In this document: in pieces, positions 38,718 to 40,513 of the stretch
Numbering within the stretch: the first letter of the stretch is position 1
Layout of the letters: each line of letters starts with the position of its first letter
Program-made: the position numbers and the translations under genes
NCBI GenBank assembly: GCA_944321765.1
Contig: CALUMQ010000024.1
Span: 1 to 40,513, forward strand
Source of the DNA: an uncultured Alistipes sp.
GTDB lineage: Bacteria; Bacteroidota; Bacteroidia; Bacteroidales; Rikenellaceae
Direction of reading: 5' to 3'
DNA: 40,513 bases
Notes under the pieces: generated by a model
Told to the model about the DNA's origin: nothing
Databases searched by the model: none
What the model saw: only the letters and a program-made list of their open reading frames with translations

Positions 38718-40513
38718 ATGAATAGTCTGTACCAAAAAGCCGCTCGATTCTTGTGGGACAAAACGGGCGGAACCGTTAGAAAATGTGCGACTATCCTGTT
38801 ATCGGTATCGCTCCTGCCGATAACGGCCGTCGCCGAAAGTTCCGATTTCCAAGGGGGGGGGTTGATGCCCCAGACGGCAACCGCTGCGCCCCAGCAGGAC
38901 AAATCCGTATCGGGTACGGTCCGCAACACCGCAGGGGATCCGCTCGTCGGAGTGGCCGTGACGGTCGTCGGTGGATCGCAGGGCGTAACCACCGATGCCT
39001 CGGGAAACTACCGGATCGAGGGTGTCAAGGCCAACAATGAACTGGAATTCAGCTTCCTCGGCATGCTCTCGCACAAGGAGAAGATCGGCACACGCACGAC
39101 GATCGACGTCACGATGAGCGAGGATATGATCGGTCTTGAGGATGTCGTCGTGACGGGATACACCGCCATGAAACGTAAGGACATCACGGGATCCGTCGCC
39201 TCGGTATCGGCCGAACAGATCGCACGCATCCCCGCCTATGACCTTACGACGAGTCTGGTCGGTGTCCCGGGTATCCGCGTCGACGGCGGTTCGATCCGCA
39301 TCCGCGGTACGCGGTCGACCAACGCCGGCAATGACCCGCTGATCGTCCTCGACGGAATCCCATATGACGAGACGCTGACCTCCATCAACCCCGGCGACAT
39401 CGAGTCGATCGACATTCTGAAGGATGCCTCCTCGACGGCCATCTACGGTGCAAAGGGTGCCAACGGCGTTATCCTCATCACCACGAAGCAGGCCAAGAAG
39501 GGCGAGACCAAGGTGACCTATGACGGATTCTTCGGCGTGGGCGTCAACAACTGGGGAACGCTCGACGTGATGAACGCCGACGAATACATCGCCTTCCAGC
39601 GGGAGGCCAGCCGCGCAGCCGGCGTATGGAGTTCTCCCGAAGACGACAGCAAGGCATTCTTCGGAGCCGAAATCGCCAACATGGGCAAGATGGACACCGA
39701 CTGGATGGGCAGCTACTTCAACCAGAAACGTCTCTGGCACAGCCATACGCTGACCATCGCCTCGGGCAGCGAAAAGACCCAGTACAAGATCTCCTTCAAC
39801 TACAAGAACAACGAGGAGCGTTACAAGGGTGACCACCGCGACTACTTCTACCTGACCACGGACCTCACGCATCAGGTGCTTCCGTTCCTGAAGGTCGGCA
39901 TCTCGAACCGTGCCTACTACAACATCAACAACTCCATGCCCGACATGTTCGACACCTTCCTGCACATGTCGCCGCTGACCCCGGTCTACAACGAGGACGG
40001 ATCCTACAACGAATACCCCTTCGGCGACCCCTTCGTCAAGAACCCCTACATGAACGAGACCGACGGAGCCTACAAGGACAAGACCGAGGAGTGGAAGCTC
40101 TACATGCGCTTCTTCGCCCAGATCGACCTCTACAAAGGACTCACCTTCAACACGAACTTCGCCTACACCCCGGCCTTCTCGTCGCGCGGATACTACTACG
40201 ATGACCGGAGCGTCGGATACACCGACGAACGCAACGTGGCCGGCATGCACAACAACCGCAAGGCAGACTGGGTATGGAATAACATTCTGAACTACAAGGG
40301 CAACTTCGGCAAACACGCCATCGACGTCTCGGCCATCTTCGAGATGCAGAACCGCCAGACGGTAAACTCCTCGATGTCGGGCAAGGACCAGGAGTCCCCG
40401 GCCTACCTGTGGTACAACATGAGCCGCCTCACGGATTCGAAGTCGATCAGTTCGGGATTCATCCGCAACCAGATGGTTTCCGCCATCGGACGTCTGCAGT
40501 ACACCTATGACGA
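38718..40513 (+). CDS. SusC/RagA-family TonB-dependent outer-membrane transporter, 5' part
   Basis: The frame is open from ATG 38718 to the window edge, 598 codons without a stop. The N-terminus is a long signal sequence (KCATILLSVSLLPITAVAES) after a charged stretch. Then comes a carboxypeptidase-regulatory-like domain (SVSGTVRNTAGDPLVGVAVTVVGGSQGVTTDASGNYRI), the plug region (LEDVVVTGYTAMKRKDITGSVASV ... GVPGIRVDGGSIRIRGTRS ... YGAKGANGVILITTKQ), and the start of the beta-barrel. SusC proteins import oligosaccharides with a SusD lipoprotein, which should follow outside the window. A G9 tract (38853-38861) encodes Gly46-48 just after the signal peptide. Substrate is probably tied to the mannosidase cluster next door, by position only. 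Confidence 0.94.
   Translation, partial: MNSLYQKAARFLWDKTGGTVRKCATILLSVSLLPITAVAESSDFQGGGLMPQTATAAPQQDKSVSGTVRNTAGDPLVGVAVTVVGGSQGVTTDASGNYRIEGVKANNELEFSFLGMLSHKEKIGTRTTIDVTMSEDMIGLEDVVVTGYTAMKRKDITGSVASVSAEQIARIPAYDLTTSLVGVPGIRVDGGSIRIRGTRSTNAGNDPLIVLDGIPYDETLTSINPGDIESIDILKDASSTAIYGAKGANGVILITTKQAKKGETKVTYDGFFGVGVNNWGTLDVMNADEYIAFQREASRAAGVWSSPEDDSKAFFGAEIANMGKMDTDWMGSYFNQKRLWHSHTLTIASGSEKTQYKISFNYKNNEERYKGDHRDYFYLTTDLTHQVLPFLKVGISNRAYYNINNSMPDMFDTFLHMSPLTPVYNEDGSYNEYPFGDPFVKNPYMNETDGAYKDKTEEWKLYMRFFAQIDLYKGLTFNTNFAYTPAFSSRGYYYDDRSVGYTDERNVAGMHNNRKADWVWNNILNYKGNFGKHAIDVSAIFEMQNRQTVNSSMSGKDQESPAYLWYNMSRLTDSKSISSGFIRNQMVSAIGRLQYTYD
38853..38861 (+). repeat. G9 homopolymer inside the SusC-like gene
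   Basis: Nine consecutive G encode three Gly codons right after the signal peptide. The frame is intact at nine. A change by one or two G would cut the protein short. Confidence 0.9.

Noticed and set aside
38853-38861. Possible frameshift in the SusC-like gene at the G9 run
   Set aside because: Codon-by-codon reading across the run keeps the frame, and all later SusC motifs are in the same frame as the start codon.

Overview
The window looks like chromosomal DNA from a high-GC member of the Bacteroidales, most likely Alistipes or another Rikenellaceae. That placement is an inference from gene content and style, not a database result. The supporting signs are TAnnTTTG promoter boxes with upstream TTG/TTTG elements, genes without Shine-Dalgarno sites, a SusC-type transporter, DUF4295 beside rpmB-rpmG, a Bacteroidetes-type fumarate reductase/succinate dehydrogenase pair, and many lipoproteins and CAZymes.

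Layout. 1-1368: end of the flavoprotein gene and the complete iron-sulfur gene of fumarate reductase/succinate dehydrogenase. 1468-3679 (minus): an acyl-CoA synthetase behind an XRE-cupin regulator. 4001-11280: a complete nine-function histidine operon, hisG-D-C-B-H-A-F-IE. It is preceded by a perfect promoter, a 17-codon leader peptide with seven His codons, and a terminator hairpin, which together are a textbook histidine attenuator. 11641-18442: a four-gene cluster with a double-DUF1080 lipoprotein, a Tat-exported Gfo/Idh/MocA oxidoreductase, a 919-residue HEAT-like/DUF1080 fusion and a second, cytoplasmic oxidoreductase. It is probably a 3-keto-glycoside degradation system. 18592-18960: a DUF3127 protein. 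19164-23668 (minus): two lipoprotein FKBP-type peptidyl-prolyl isomerases, the Na+/H+ antiporter NhaA and an agmatinase-like ureohydrolase; the last three form one tight operon. 23884-27352: pdxB, an unusual pyrD and cinA. 27652-28258: rpmB, rpmG and the small DUF4295 gene. 28433-29290 (minus): a secreted protein of unknown function.

29528-40513 is a carbohydrate locus. On the minus strand are a GH38-like/DUF5054 protein, a phosphomannose-isomerase-like protein with a large N-terminal extension, and a GH92 alpha-mannosidase. On the plus strand are a GH2 enzyme and the first 598 codons of a SusC/RagA-type TonB-dependent transporter that runs off the window. The mix points to mannose-containing glycans such as host N-glycans, but the substrate is inferred only.

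The most interesting signals are the His-rich attenuator leader (4055-4173), a dihydroorotate dehydrogenase whose usual Ser-Ser-Pro-Asn catalytic loop reads Asn-Cys-Asp-Asn, the DUF1080/oxidoreductase cluster with its structured non-coding RNA segments, a G9 tract in the 5' end of the SusC gene, and the extended phosphomannose-isomerase-like protein. No tRNA, rRNA, CRISPR array, insertion sequence or phage gene was seen.
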